64,000 nt of DNA from Branchiostoma floridae (lineage: Eukaryota > Chordata > Leptocardii > Amphioxiformes > Branchiostomatidae), in contig NC_049991.1 in NCBI RefSeq assembly GCF_000003815.2, positions 16,534,017-16,598,016 on the forward strand, read 5' to 3'. Positions 42,001 to 55,600 of the stretch are shown here, in pieces. A program made the position numbers and the translations under genes. Below the pieces are notes generated by a model. The model was not told where the DNA came from, made no database searches, and saw only the letters and a program-made list of their open reading frames with translations. Numbering within the stretch: the first letter of the stretch is position 1; every line of letters starts with the position of its first letter.

Positions 42001-45000
42001 TTTCGGCGTCTTGGCGTGGGTTTTGGCGTGGTCCTCGGCGTGGTCACCCATTTTACAATTAAAGTTCTCCTAACAGTCTTCAAAATCTCCAAATCATATA
42101 CAGAATATGCGATGTATATATAGAATTAGTATAAAGTTCCGATAACTCACTTCCTGTAGCGTTAACACCTTCAATATAGAATCAAAACCGGAGACCTCGT
42201 GTTGCGTGACCGTACTCGTCCGCCATCTTGACTGCTTTCCCATATACTAAAGGTTTGGTTTCAAGCTGTGGACTAGCAATCATAATATTGGTGTTGAAAA
42301 GCACAGAATAAAAAGAATAAGAAGATACAATGTATAAGCGTTAACTTCAATGCAAATATTCCAATCATATCATGAAACATACCTCATGTGATTTCTCTAA
42401 AAATGTATATATTATATCAACACAACCACAACCACTACCATCAAAGAAAATCATGTAAGAAGTTGAACATGTCCAGTTCTACTAAAGGTTTATTCTTGAG
42501 AGAATCCCATCCTTACCCGATGGAGGATGGGGTTGACACATCTGGCCATGAAGACTTCCTCCCACCTCCTCCGATTCTCCTTGGAGGACCAGTCTCCTGC
42601 AGCTGGGGCTGTGGGGTAACAGTGTGCACAAAGAGTTAACCACCTTTATCCTGTTAAGTAGCAGCTTAGCACATTCTTATAGATAACACTAATTAGGCAT
42701 AATCTTAATTCCAGGCCTGAATATTACAGTACATGTATATCAAATGCTACTAAGTATGTGCTAAAAAGTATCTACTAACATTTTGTTAACTTCTCAGCTG
42801 CTTTCCTCAGGGAGGCCTAAGGATTGCATCCTTGCCAGTTAATGTACATCACAAAGTTACAAGTACATGTACTCATCGAGCCCATTATGCACTGAGCTAG
42901 GATACCTGAGGAGTTACTGAAAAATTGGAAGATACAAAACTTTGGGTTCTGTTGTAAAGAATCCATTATACTGCTATATGCCAAACTGAAAATCTAATGT
43001 GTCATTTGGTGAATCTATTTAGATAAGGGGAAGTGTATAATCCTAGTCCTCCTTACCCTGTACTTCAGGTGTGAGAAGGTTGTGCAGAATCAGGTGCATG
43101 AACAGGGCAGCGTCGTCTGCGCTTCTCCCAAGGGCACGGCCCAGCTGCTGAAGGTCAAGTTCAAGGTGCCGACACAGGAAATCCGAGGGGTTGGGTGGTC
43201 TGGGGTCAATCACGTTCGCAACACTCTAAAGGGTAAAAGAAGTCAAATTGTTAGATGCCAAGGTTGCTGAAAAACTGAATGCAGTATCCTCCAGTATTGT
43301 CTACAGGCCGAATAGTGTGATGATTGAAGAATTACATTTTACATGTATAGTACATTGTATGTGAAATTAATTTTATACACTAAGATACAGAGTTGACATT
43401 CATTGAGTTAGACTTAGATTTTACTGCTTTGTAATAGCAGTAATTGCAACCAAACAAGGCTGCAATTTGATTTGATGATATTCTTCAATACAAGCAGAAA
43501 TTCTTTAAAAAATAGTGCTGCAATCAATGCATTTGGTTACCACTTCTAGCTTCAGATGTTTCTTGGGGCAGATACATTTTGTACATGTAGGCCGCTGTCT
43601 TTCTACTAATCTAAGGTGAAGATTTCCCTGATATCTTTATTCAAACATTGTCCCTTTGTGAGTGAAAACAAGCAGGCATGACACACATCCTGTCCTACCT
43701 GAGGGTTGTTTGTGGCAGCCTTGACCATAGCTGCATGCATGACCAGCCTCACCACACAGGTGGCTACAGTGGACAGCGCTCGCTCGGCGATGGGTACAGC
43801 CGGCCGGTTGGCTGCAGGGCCCAGGATGTGACCAGGTCTGGTGGCATCATTGCTGAAGAAATCAGGGAATCAGAGTAAACGAAATTCAGTACTATAGTAT
43901 TTGAGCATCTGTAGTTCACATGTTAAACTCAGAAGTAGTATGCACACTCAGGTATGTACCAAATTTTTGTTCACTATGTCTGTTAAAATCCCAAAGCAGC
44001 AACCATCATTTGCCAGTCCTGTACAAATGTGTGCCTAAAGATCACGACACCATGGATAGGGCTTGCTCAACCATGAGTACAGCAAGGATTGTACATTGTA
44101 TCCAGTGTTGATCTTCTGCCAACCAGACTGAGGGTATCACTCACCCAATATCATGGTTCCTGTACTATCCCAAATGTGCTCTATCCCAAAAGCGCTTTTA
44201 GGATAGAAGCACTTCTGGGATAAGCCTGCATCCTAAATGTGCTTCTATTCTAAAAGCGCCCTGAGCCAGAGCGCGTCCTGGATATCCCAGACGCGCTTCT
44301 TTGTCGCTGTCAATCATGGTGATTGACAGGACCGCAAGCGGTGATTGTTTCCATATTTGGTTCGACCTCGCGATCGCGAGACGTCGCGACAGTCTACTTG
44401 CGATAATTGCGCTGAATGCTGGCTGATGTGCGAATTCCACCATTTAGAGTCATTTATTCAAGACATCTTGTTTCTGAAATAAAAGCATGGAGGGACTGAA
44501 TGTGATGATATATATCTGCAACAGTCTTTTTAGTTAGTGATGAAATTTCTCAAAGCCCTGCCGTACTGTATAGTAGCTTTTATTTCTCCTTCATGGATAT
44601 GAAAAGAAAAGATAACAAATCTTCTAATGGAAGTTATCTTTATTGCAAGTTAATGCACAGAGGTAATTATACACTGCTGAATACAATATGTATACAGTGT
44701 ACACAGATAATGGGACATTTATCAAACTTAATTCCATGCAGATTAAACACTATTTTGTCCTTTTGATTCTCACTATATGATTTTCATCAATCTAATTGTG
44801 CATGGAAGACACAGAAAGCAATTCTCAATAGTGCATCCGCCCATCCCAAGATGTACTACAAAATGTACCATATAAAATGTATTACAAAATGTACCATAAT
44901 AAAACATGATGACAGTCAGTGAAAACGTCCAGCTGCACATTGATCAATTCCCCAAGCCATTCAGTTCCCAGGTTGTATTCTATCGCAAAAGTGCTAAAGT

Positions 45001-48000
45001 ATCTTGTCGTCTATCCTAAAAAGCGCTTCTGGGATAAAATGTGCTTTATCCCAAAAGCGCTTCTGAGATATCCAGAATACGTCGCAAGCGAAGGAGCGCA
45101 TTCTGGATATCCTAGAAGCGCCTTTGGGATAGAAGCACATTTGGGATAGATCTGCATCCAAAATCTGCGTCTATCCTAAAAGCACTTCTAGGATATCCAG
45201 AACACGTCGCAAGCGAAGAAGCGTATTCTGGATATCCTGAATGCGCTCCTGTCGAAGGCGGCCGACATCTGTCTTCTCCTGTGCAGGTTGACTTTGTTAA
45301 TGGTTTGCTGAATTTCAGCTTCTGGTTTTGTTTCGAACTATCGAACCGGAGATAGCGATACTACCTCGGTGTGTTGGGTCCATGCAGTCAACACGTCACG
45401 AGAAAATGGCAGCGGTCACTTCTGGCGATTGTTTACACCAAAGTTTCCATATTTAGTTCGACCTCGCGACACCTGCCGTAATCTACGTGATGGAAATACG
45501 CAGTTTATAAAGCAAGCGCTGAACCTAGAGTTTACGTGATTATGTGAGGGTTAGATCGGGCCACGGACTCCCCAAAAATGATTTGGTTTATGCATACTAC
45601 GTTGATTTGGTGCAAGTATATGCGATCTCCTATCACAATCAAACCCGGAAGTGACCTCGTGGGAGAACAAGGATGGCGGCCTCAGGTTGACTACGAAAAA
45701 TCACACACAAGATAGTCTCCGCCTCCTAAGACACTAAGCTCCTCCCACAAGTGCACGTTCTGGATAAACACGCCGGCTTATCCTGAATGCGCTCCGACAG
45801 AAGCGCATTCAGGATATCCAGAATGCTCTCCTCGCTTGCGACGTGTTCTGGATATCCCATAAGCGCTTTTAGGATAGAAGCACATTTTGGATGCCGGTCT
45901 ATCCTTAAAGCGCTTCTATCCTAAAAGCGCTTTTAGGATAGACGACATTCTAGGATGTAACAGTTCCTTTTGGTTGTATCATAAAGATTATATCTGTGTA
46001 CTACTATAATCTATCTACAAATGCATCCCTATCTCATGACTTATGGGCAATGTACTCACTTCATGGAACCCAGCTTGTGTAGATAATAAATCGCACCAAA
46101 GTCTTACAAATTGTCTATGATAATTTCTCACTTTCTAGCAGCCTGCATAGGCTGGACGGGATGATGGTTAACTCCCCCGATAGCTGCCCCACAGTCAGGA
46201 CAGCGGCTCTGCTCCATGGGCTGGCCACACTCGCCGATGGGGTAGGGGTGTCCGTTCACACACTGGAACCAGTGCAGCGGCTGTGCTTCACGTGCTGCGA
46301 GTGCCTGACGTGCCTCCATCAATGCATCTTCTGGCATCGTTGGGAAGTAGGAATGCTGAAATAAGCAAAAAATAAATTGCTTGAATGTAAGTTCATCTTT
46401 TAAGACCCTATATCCGTACACAAAATTCAGTGCTTACCAACAAGCTTTCGATCAGTCCTCTGATCCTTATCAAGTTGAAATGACCCAAAGCCTAGACATT
46501 GCGTTACAATGATATGGATACAAATCATACAATGCACTGCAAAGTCCATGACGACATTATAACATGACCATAAAATAATACTTCGTACATCTAATCACAA
46601 ACTCCTGTACATGTGTTAGCAAGTCAGTGTAGCCTGAATTTCCTGTTCTCTTTTTAAAGCAAGTCACGAAGATCTTTATTTTACAGAAGCTCTAAGTTGG
46701 TGACAAAAACTGCAACCCTCAAACTATGCCAATAAGTAGAAGACCTATGGTAGAAACAAAATGGTATTACTGGAATTACATCTGTACGTAAATCTCATTG
46801 AACATTATCTGATAAAACTTACAGCATGGATCTGTGGGTTCTGTAAGAGGGTCTGCAGGGGCAGGAGAACGCCCCCTACATCGGTGCCCAGAACTGCAGC
46901 TGTGTGGATCACAAGTGCTGACAGGGTCCTCTGGATGGGGGGCTGGTTTGGTGTCACTGTAAGGGCAAGATTACCACCACCCTGGGAGAACACAGGAAAA
47001 AGTAAAGAACACATATCAGGAGCAACCTGTCTGCTACGTCTCTTTTAATCTACAGTAGAAGTCGCTTATTAGGGAAGGCCATTTGCCAGCTAAATTTTCC
47101 CGACTAACCGGCGTTCCCGATTAAAAGATGTTGCTCGAAATTACCCGAGTGGGGATGGGGGAGGGGGGCATCGGTGAACGCATCGCACGCATTGACACAA
47201 AGAATACAACACAATCATTTCTACCACAAATAATCAAGTCCATAATTTCATTAAACTCCACAAATATACTTATTAACCACTTTCAGCTTCAAATTTATCT
47301 TTTATCGGTAATTGTGATATTGTTATCACATTTTAGTGTCGAAGAACGAATCGCGATGCATCAAAAGATCTGTTACGTTTCGTCAATAGTATCGGCTTGA
47401 AGAAAACAAAGAAATTAACACTGCTAAAACACGTTAAGCTACCGAAAAAAACGAGGTACATATGCAAACGTATTCTAAATTTGCCAAATGAACAATTGTT
47501 TTGATTAATAGAGGACTGATCAAGGGTACAGTGCACGCGCTTACTACGTAAGATTTGTCGACATGTGATACACAGACGAAAAACATCGCTACGTTGTAGG
47601 ACGAAAACGCTCTTGGTTTTCAGACAAACTTTATGTACTAGGCGAAAATACTCATGACTAACGCATAAATAAACTGTTAATCTTCATATCTACAAATTTT
47701 CCAGTTACGATGTCCACAGATTACACTGAAATTTTGCCACAGTCGACAGCGTCATTTTCAAAACATTTCCATCACGAAAACAAAGATGGCGGACGCGGCG
47801 TCATGTGTAGTATCCCATGATTCCCCGCGGCAACCGCCGGGCCGCGCGCTAGCGACGTAAATTGAATAGAAATCGCGGCCTTTTCGGACTCAAAACAGGC
47901 AGTTTTGATACTTTTGGCGATCTGATATCTTTATACGGGAAAATTTTGGTTCATTCCTGCTGATTCTGGTGATTTGTTTGGCATATTTCGGGGTTAACAT

Positions 48001-49425
48001 GCGTTGTAACTTGAATTTTTTTCCTGATTAGCCGATTTGGGCTTTGCAAATATGGGGTGCTGTAAACAATAGCGCCAATGGGAAATGGTTTTGGATTTCA
48101 AAATTCTTTGCAACTAACCGATTTTTGCGACTAAGCGTATTGCAAATAGCTGGCTTCCACTGTATATCACATTCGAACTCCTGACATTGCAAACAAATTC
48201 AGAAGGAATGATATTTGAGAAAACCTTTGAACAGTCCTAAACACCATTTTAAGAAAAACAGGGAATGGAAAAGAGGAAATTGAAATGAAATGAAATAAAA
48301 ATAAAAGGCTATTGATTGATTTGATTGATTGAAGGGATGGACTACACATAACTGATAAAATGTGGAACCAGGATATGAACCTACATGTACGCCTAAATCT
48401 GATTGATTATGCTCTGTAGTGCATTGTACATTTTATTAATAACTGACAGTCAATGATAGTAGTTTCCAATCTACATGTAGCAACAACCTGTTAGCTTACA
48501 AAGGGGAGAAACAACTAATGATCTGCTTATACCAGACTATCTTATGCACCTGGTTGTTAGTCAGCAGTTCCATTGCCAGCTGCTTGTTGGTAAGGACAGG
48601 AGAGTCAGCTAGATACTGGTGGGAGACTGTGATGTAATCCTGGGTAGGATGGCGGGCCTGGTTGGAGTTAGCTCTGGAGACCGTGACCTCCCGGTACAGT
48701 GCCAACAGCAGCTGAACTTCTCTCACATTCCCAGGATCTCCCATAGCCTTGGAATTGGAAAGAATAAAGAGCCGCCATTAGCATGTTAAGAGTACTTGAA
48801 GTGCTAACATGCTAAAAAAAATATGGTAGAAAAGTGTGACCTTCTGAATTGTAAATATGTGTTAAGACAGAAAAATTGTCACAGTTTAATATCTTTTATT
48901 AAAAATATAGTGTATTCATTATATTTGTATTGTATGACTGTATTCACCATTCTATGTTTATCTACTAAAAAGCAACATGTTGAACTAATTTTTAAGGTCA
49001 GTCAAACAGCTACAGCACCTGCCTACCTAGAAAAAAAGCAATCCAAACATATAACACAAGGACAAGTGACTGACCTGGAGGACATTGTCGACAGCTTCCA
49101 TGTTTTTACTGACAATGGACTTGGCCAGTTCTTCCCTCAGCTGCCGGTACTGGTCTCCACACACGATGAAACGGTCAGGGATGATCTCCTCCTTTATATG
49201 GTGAAAATACCATAAATCATTACATGATAGTCTGATATACATACTAAAGTTTAAGTCAACCAAACGTCTGTATCTGATGCATTGGGGTGGTGCCCATCTC
49301 CATTTCTATTGCCCTCGAGCATATGCATGATTCAATGTTGTTGGAAAACTGAACGTTATTAAAGTTTGTATCAAAACACACACACACAGACACACAGACA
49401 CACACACACACATGCATAACCATAC

Positions 49426-49460
<35 letters not shown>

Positions 49461-49581
49461 TGCATACACAGACACACACACACACACACACACATGCATA
49501 ACCATACACATACATACACACACACACACACACATGCATACACAGACACACACACATGTACACACATTAACACATACATAT

Positions 49582-49627
<46 letters not shown>

Positions 49628-52600
49628 GTTACCGAAAACATAACCTTCTTGGCTACAGGTAATTATTCTATACCGACCTTCCCACCCCTTGCCTCGGGTG
49701 GTATGACCCACTGCAGGTGCTGGTGCACCTGTGCCTGTTCCGTCACACTCAGCAGGCTGTCCATGCCGCAGCTGCGGTACAGCTGTTTCAGCAGGAACAC
49801 CTGCGGCCACCTCCACTCCAGCTGCTCACACAGCCGCCAGGCCTGGTCCAGCAGCCTCTTGCTTAGTCTGTTGGTTTGATGAGAATTGTCAATTGGCAGG
49901 TCTAAACACAACAGATTTCAAGAAACTCGATGCCAGAACTAGATTTGACTATATCTTTAGATCTACAGCTATCATAATGCTAAGATAGGGAAATAAATAA
50001 AAGATCCTTTTGTTACTAGATAAGATAATGACATTCATGTTTAGCCCCACCTGACTATAAATAAAGATTTCTGTTATCTTGTATTGTTCATTCAGTAGAA
50101 TTTTAAGATATTTCTATTCATCTATTTTTGTATCCCTTTTTAGTAGTTCATAGTGGACCATATGAAAGTCACTGTACTTTTTGTGGAGTCAATAAAGCTT
50201 CTTCTTCATACCAAAACATTGCAAGCTGACAACATGCTTGCATCTGCATGTAATTCCATCACTTTCTCACAATCTCTTGGTTTGTTTATCAATGTCATTT
50301 CCTGTCTCATAACTTGCTAACATTTTGTACCACATTTTCACCAGAAAACAACAGAGCCAGCTTCACCTATAATGACGGTTCCGTCTGTCAATCACCAGCT
50401 TCTTCTCCTCCTGTACTGACAGAGCCCTCTGCCCATGGTACTTATGCAAGAGCTGTGCTGCGACAGACAGTCCAAACCGAATGTTGGCGATGAACAGCAG
50501 TGTGGCCACTGACAGGCCTGGAGCATTTACGTGTGCCTGTCTCCCAGCCTGCTGCAGTTTGGACATTGCGACTTCAACCATGGCTGTCTCTGTGTCGTGG
50601 GACTGGGCAGCTTCTTGTTTGTACGAGTCCTGTAAAGTTAGAAAAGAAAGCAATACTTCACTCTAGGGACATTTTGACGAATACGTCTCATGATATTACA
50701 TTGAATTCATTTTGTGTGCTTTGACAGTGCAAAATTATTTTCATATACAAATTACTTTAAAAAATTTGAATGAGACTACTGCTTGATTGGGGAAACAGGC
50801 CAGCTGAAATGTACTTACCTCCATGCACTGAATGAAGATGACCAGGAGTTCAATGACCTCTAGCTTGTCCAACACGAAGCCTCTGGCAGCCTGAAGATAC
50901 TTCTCCATGTGATCAATGACCTCCTGGGAACTGTAGAAAAATATTTTGTATCACAACAAATACCACAGTAGTATTCTGGTAATAGTCACACCATGTGAAA
51001 GGCATTAGGCATACATACACAGATATTCAGGGATAGCATTACTACATTTAGTACATCAAGTTGGTGATTCACGTCAAATCACCCGGATGGCGGCCTAGTG
51101 TACCTCCATCCCGTATCAGCCACACGGTGATTTACATCATTCACCCGGACAGGAGATCTGGCGCATCCCCATCTTGTATTCAGCTAGAATGAAGGGTATG
51201 TCACCCCGAATTGCTGTAATACACAATATGACTCTACTATTACTTGTGTAATTTAATTCAATTTAATTGTGTGCAGAAAAAAGACTCACTTTGCTCGTAG
51301 CAGGAGTTGCAGTAGGAATGAACGAATGACAGGTGTCTGGTCGATGCAGTCATCCTCGAATGGTGTGAACTTCTTGGTTTTGTCGGAGGTTCCTTCCTGG
51401 GCCCTTTTCACGACATAGTTAAGGAGCATCTCCACCACCCCAGCCTCTGGCGGCGTGCCGTCAGCGAAACAGAAGCGAGACACCAGCTCCATGAAGAAAG
51501 AGTTGCAGCAACGCCTGTAAGCATTGTGCTTTTCAACTGCCTCCCTGTATAATTTACGTTGGTGAAGGTTAGATATCCGCATAAACAAATGTACACATAT
51601 TTAAATGCAAATCAATCTCTACACCGGGATAAGATACAGGGACTTTTTCCTGATGTTTTGAGTGACATCCATCAGTCTTCTCAAGTAAAACTAGTCTAAG
51701 AATAAATTGTCAAACTTACTTGTGAATACTTGTAAATGATAGTGAGGTCATACAAGGGTCTACATGTATCTCACTGGAGCTGCAGTAATGGCCGTGGAGC
51801 TGCGGCCGAGCAATTTGACAGAGTGCTCAACAAATTACATCAATAGAAAACAAATTGTTTCAATTTTGGTGTGTTTTGTTGTCTTTTTAGTCATACTTGT
51901 TACATTTTGCATGATATTCCCATCATAAAGTCAAGAGCGACACAACTTCAATTTAGAATGCAGCACAGCCGCTGTACCAAAGTCCCCATAACTGGACAAC
52001 TGGTTGAACATGATTAAGTCACAAACTTGCAACTATGAATTGTTTCAGATATCATATGCATTCTCCAACCTGTAGCTAGGATGGATTAATATTTTGCATT
52101 GATACAAGACAAAACAATAGCAATACCTGCATTCCAAAGTAACAGTACACTGGAAATCTTCAGGCACTGCAGCGCGGCACAGTGGACAGCTCTGTCGATC
52201 AGGGGTCAGCCATCTCCGCAGGCACTGCTGACAGCCGACATGGTCACACGGCAGCTTCACAGGTTCCCTCAACCCCTCTTTGCAAACCATACACTCTCGA
52301 TACCCTCCACTGTTATAGAAGCAAAGTACAAGACTGTATAAAAGCATGACTCATGATCTTTTAAGCCTTGTTTTGACACCATCATCATCATATCTTATTG
52401 ATCCATCTCCTAATCCAGTAGCTGGCTGGCTTATGGCCTCTCTTAGATCACTGTCTGAGCAGGTAGGGCCTAGTCCTGATCTGAGACACTTCAACAATGT
52501 AATGTTCCTTGTCACTTCACACTACAGACAGAATGTACAGTGCCCGCGGCTGTTTACATTACAATTCAGTTCATCTTAATTGTGTCATAACAAAATTTAC

Positions 52601-55600
52601 AACATTCAAGACACATAGAGGAAGCATACAGGTCAATTTTCCAACCAAAAGAAACCACTCACCTGAAATGCTTGATCCCAGCCTGGCTGTTGCAGGATTT
52701 CAGAAACCTTTCCACTTTCTTCATGGTCTTCACACTCTTAAAGTCATTCTGAGGTTCATTACTGAGGACCTACATGTTGCAAAAAAATAAATAGCTTCAC
52801 TCTCTTGCAATGTATCATGGTCAGTACAGCAATGCTCTATGCACATCTAGTTGAAATAAGAAGAAAAAAGTAAAGTGTATCAAACCAAAGTGTTCTAAAA
52901 TATCAAAACACTGATCCCCTGACATAAAGTATCAAGTAAAATTTGGTGGTTTCCCTAATTAAGCAAGCTCAATCACTGGCATAGAAAATGGACAGAATAT
53001 GTATTTTGCTCCAGAACATCTTAACATAAAAAGTCCTACCTTCCACAGCACATCCATCTGCTTGGTATTGAGAGACTCCTCACCGTCAGCTGCTGTGAAC
53101 ATGTGTTCCATGAACATCTGAAGGGTCTGCAGTCGGATCCACAGGAACCTAGGAGAAAGAGATTGTTACATGTACATGGACATGGTACCAACTGCAAAGC
53201 ATAACCTGCTCTTCAACATATCTGCTCAGTGCCACTGACAAAAGGTAGTGGACACTACCTGAAACATCTGACCTCTTCCAAAATCATATCCAGTTGTTTG
53301 AGTTATTATCATTTGGCGTCAACAGAGCATACAGACATGACAAGCAAAGAATACTTACTAACAGCTGGAATGTTCACAACTGTCATCATCCTTGAAAAAT
53401 TGAAAATCAAAACCAAAAAAAAAATGATTCAAAGCATGCAGGGGTATTCCAGATTAGTATAGAAACCAGTACTGGATTTTCCTTACTTTCCCATGTGTAC
53501 TTGAGTCAGGCTCTTTTCCCCATAACACGCGCTGTTGTCGGGTGAGGCAGCAGCAGCGAACACCCGCTCCACAACCGGAGCCACACACTGCATCCTGCCC
53601 AGCCAGCTCTGGCGTCCCCGGGGGGTGGTCACATTGTGTGCCTCTGGTGTCAGGCCCTCAAGAACTACAAGCACAGCTGTGGTGTCCACAGTCTATGAGA
53701 GTGAAAGTAAAAATTATTACTTTCCATTTTTTTTACAGTATACTCTTTGTGACAGTGACAGGCCTTTGTTGTGCTGACAGGCCAGAGGGGCATGTTCGGG
53801 CATGACGCACCCGCCATGACACACGAGACAGGGGTAGGAGGAACCCCTTGCATCCTTGGTCGGAAGTCCTCCTAGGAGATGGAAACTCCAAATAATAAAC
53901 CTGCATCTGCTGGGGCCGTCTTACGTGGCAAAACAGTTCTGTCCCTGTAGGACTTAGTGCGCCAGTAGACGAGAGGGTGGAGAAGGAAGTGCACACCCCT
54001 CCTTCACCTTAAAAAGTCACGTGCAGGCCAGGCAGACTGGTCGTCTAATCAACCTGTCTGCCTACCATTGATCTTCGGATACGAAGAAACAGCCATCATC
54101 ATCATCATCATCATACTCTTTGTGCTAGACATAAACAGAAAAATATCTGTTTCCAATTGACAAAAAATACTAACAAAATCATTTAAAACGAAATGTAAAA
54201 CCAAGGCAGCTTCTGTGAAAGTCATCCAAAACTTCAGCTCGGATGGATCGAAATACCACCTTAAGACCACCGTCAGGGGAAGTGGTCTAAAGTGACTTTC
54301 TGAAGTCGGGTATCGAACCCAGGACCAATTGGTTCTGAGTCTAATGCACTAATCATTGGGCCACACTGACACATTGTTAAGACTTAACTAATCATCAACA
54401 AAGACAGTAAAAGTCTCATCATGTCCAAATCTTAAATCCAGTTGTAGAGATTGAATTGTTTTTAATCAAATATCTCACCATCGACATGTCTGACTCGAAG
54501 CCCAGTGCACCGAGCTTCTGCAGCAGTCCTGGTGTGGTCTCCAGAAGCAGGGACAGGTTGTGCAGACGACCCTGCACACATTCATTTAGAAGTAATCATC
54601 AACAAAGACAACATAAGTCTCACCATGGATGTGTCTGAATCAAAGTTCACTGCACTGAGCTTCTGCAGCAGGCCTGGTGTGGTCTCCAAGAGCAGGGACA
54701 GGTTGTGCAGACGTCCCTGCACACGACTGAAGGCTGTGTGCACCGTGGGGATGGTGAGACAGAAGGGCTCCTCGCTGCCAGACTGGGCATGGAGCTCTCT
54801 AGCAGACATCTCAACAGCACTGCAGACCAGCTGTCATACAGACAGGAAATCAAGTGTTAGATTTATCCTAACTTATGACTAGCGATGAAAAATAATGGAA
54901 TACAACAGATGAATGTACATACAGAATGATACATAAATTGTATATATTTGAGTAAGTGCTTTAAGATTTTTAATATAAGTCATTAGTCATCTGTTCATAA
55001 AAAAAGTAATTTCAGTTGACCACCAGAAAACTATTGCACACTGGCAATGAAAGAAAGCATTTTTAACATATATTTTATTAGTACAACATTGGGAAAATGG
55101 ACTTCAGTACCCACTAAGTTACTTAAATTCTCAAAAGATAAATTGCTGCAGTTAGTGACAGGACCATTAATGCCCCATGCAATTAACTAGCCTTTAAGGG
55201 TGTGAATGATTTTGTCATCAACTGTATAATTTATCAATTTGTATAATTTATTCAATTATCCAGAGCTAGTATAGGCATAATAGGTCCCACCTTGATCTCT
55301 TCAACATCTGTTGTCACCATCCTGTAGGTCATCCACACAAAGTCATGCAGATATCTGGCTGCGATGTCCTCCTTGCTCTGGTCCTGCTCAGCTGCTCTGT
55401 GGATAATCCTGCCGAGGGTGGATTCCTCAAACAGCCTGGGCAGGGCCTGGTCTGGAGTCTCACCAGTAGATGCTTAAGAAGACCAAAAAATAAATAAAAT
55501 TACATACAGCATCTTGACTTTAAGAGGACGATGGCAAGAAAAAATATATCCACTAGATAAATATAAGTCAGATCCCTGATCATTGAACGTTATAAGTCAT

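Larger units (their letters stand above)
35415..42245 (-). mobile_element. Nearly full-length non-LTR retrotransposon (LINE)
   Basis: The 6.8-kb element is in the same strand as its host gene RNF213, in the intron between exons 42517-42608 and 35126-35215. In order it has a 5' UTR starting around AAGATGGCGGACG (near 42230), ORF1 (coiled coil and esterase), a 290-base spacer with a 44-bp tandem duplication (39322-39409), and ORF2 (endonuclease and reverse transcriptase). A short 3' UTR ends in CAATAAAGATTATTATG. Domain order suggests a CR1/L2/Daphne-like clade, not settled here. Exact ends and target duplication are uncertain. Confidence 0.88.

Noticed and set aside
39581-42123. Several plus-strand reading frames opposite LINE ORF1
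   Set aside because: They are antisense shadows of the 827-residue ORF1, with no motifs of their own.
49256-49816. Long Cys/Val-rich reading frames on the minus strand
   Set aside because: They are translations of the (CA)n microsatellite.
54256-54370. Functional tRNA gene
   Set aside because: A and B boxes are present but the acceptor stem does not pair and the sequence continues into unrelated repeat, as in a SINE.
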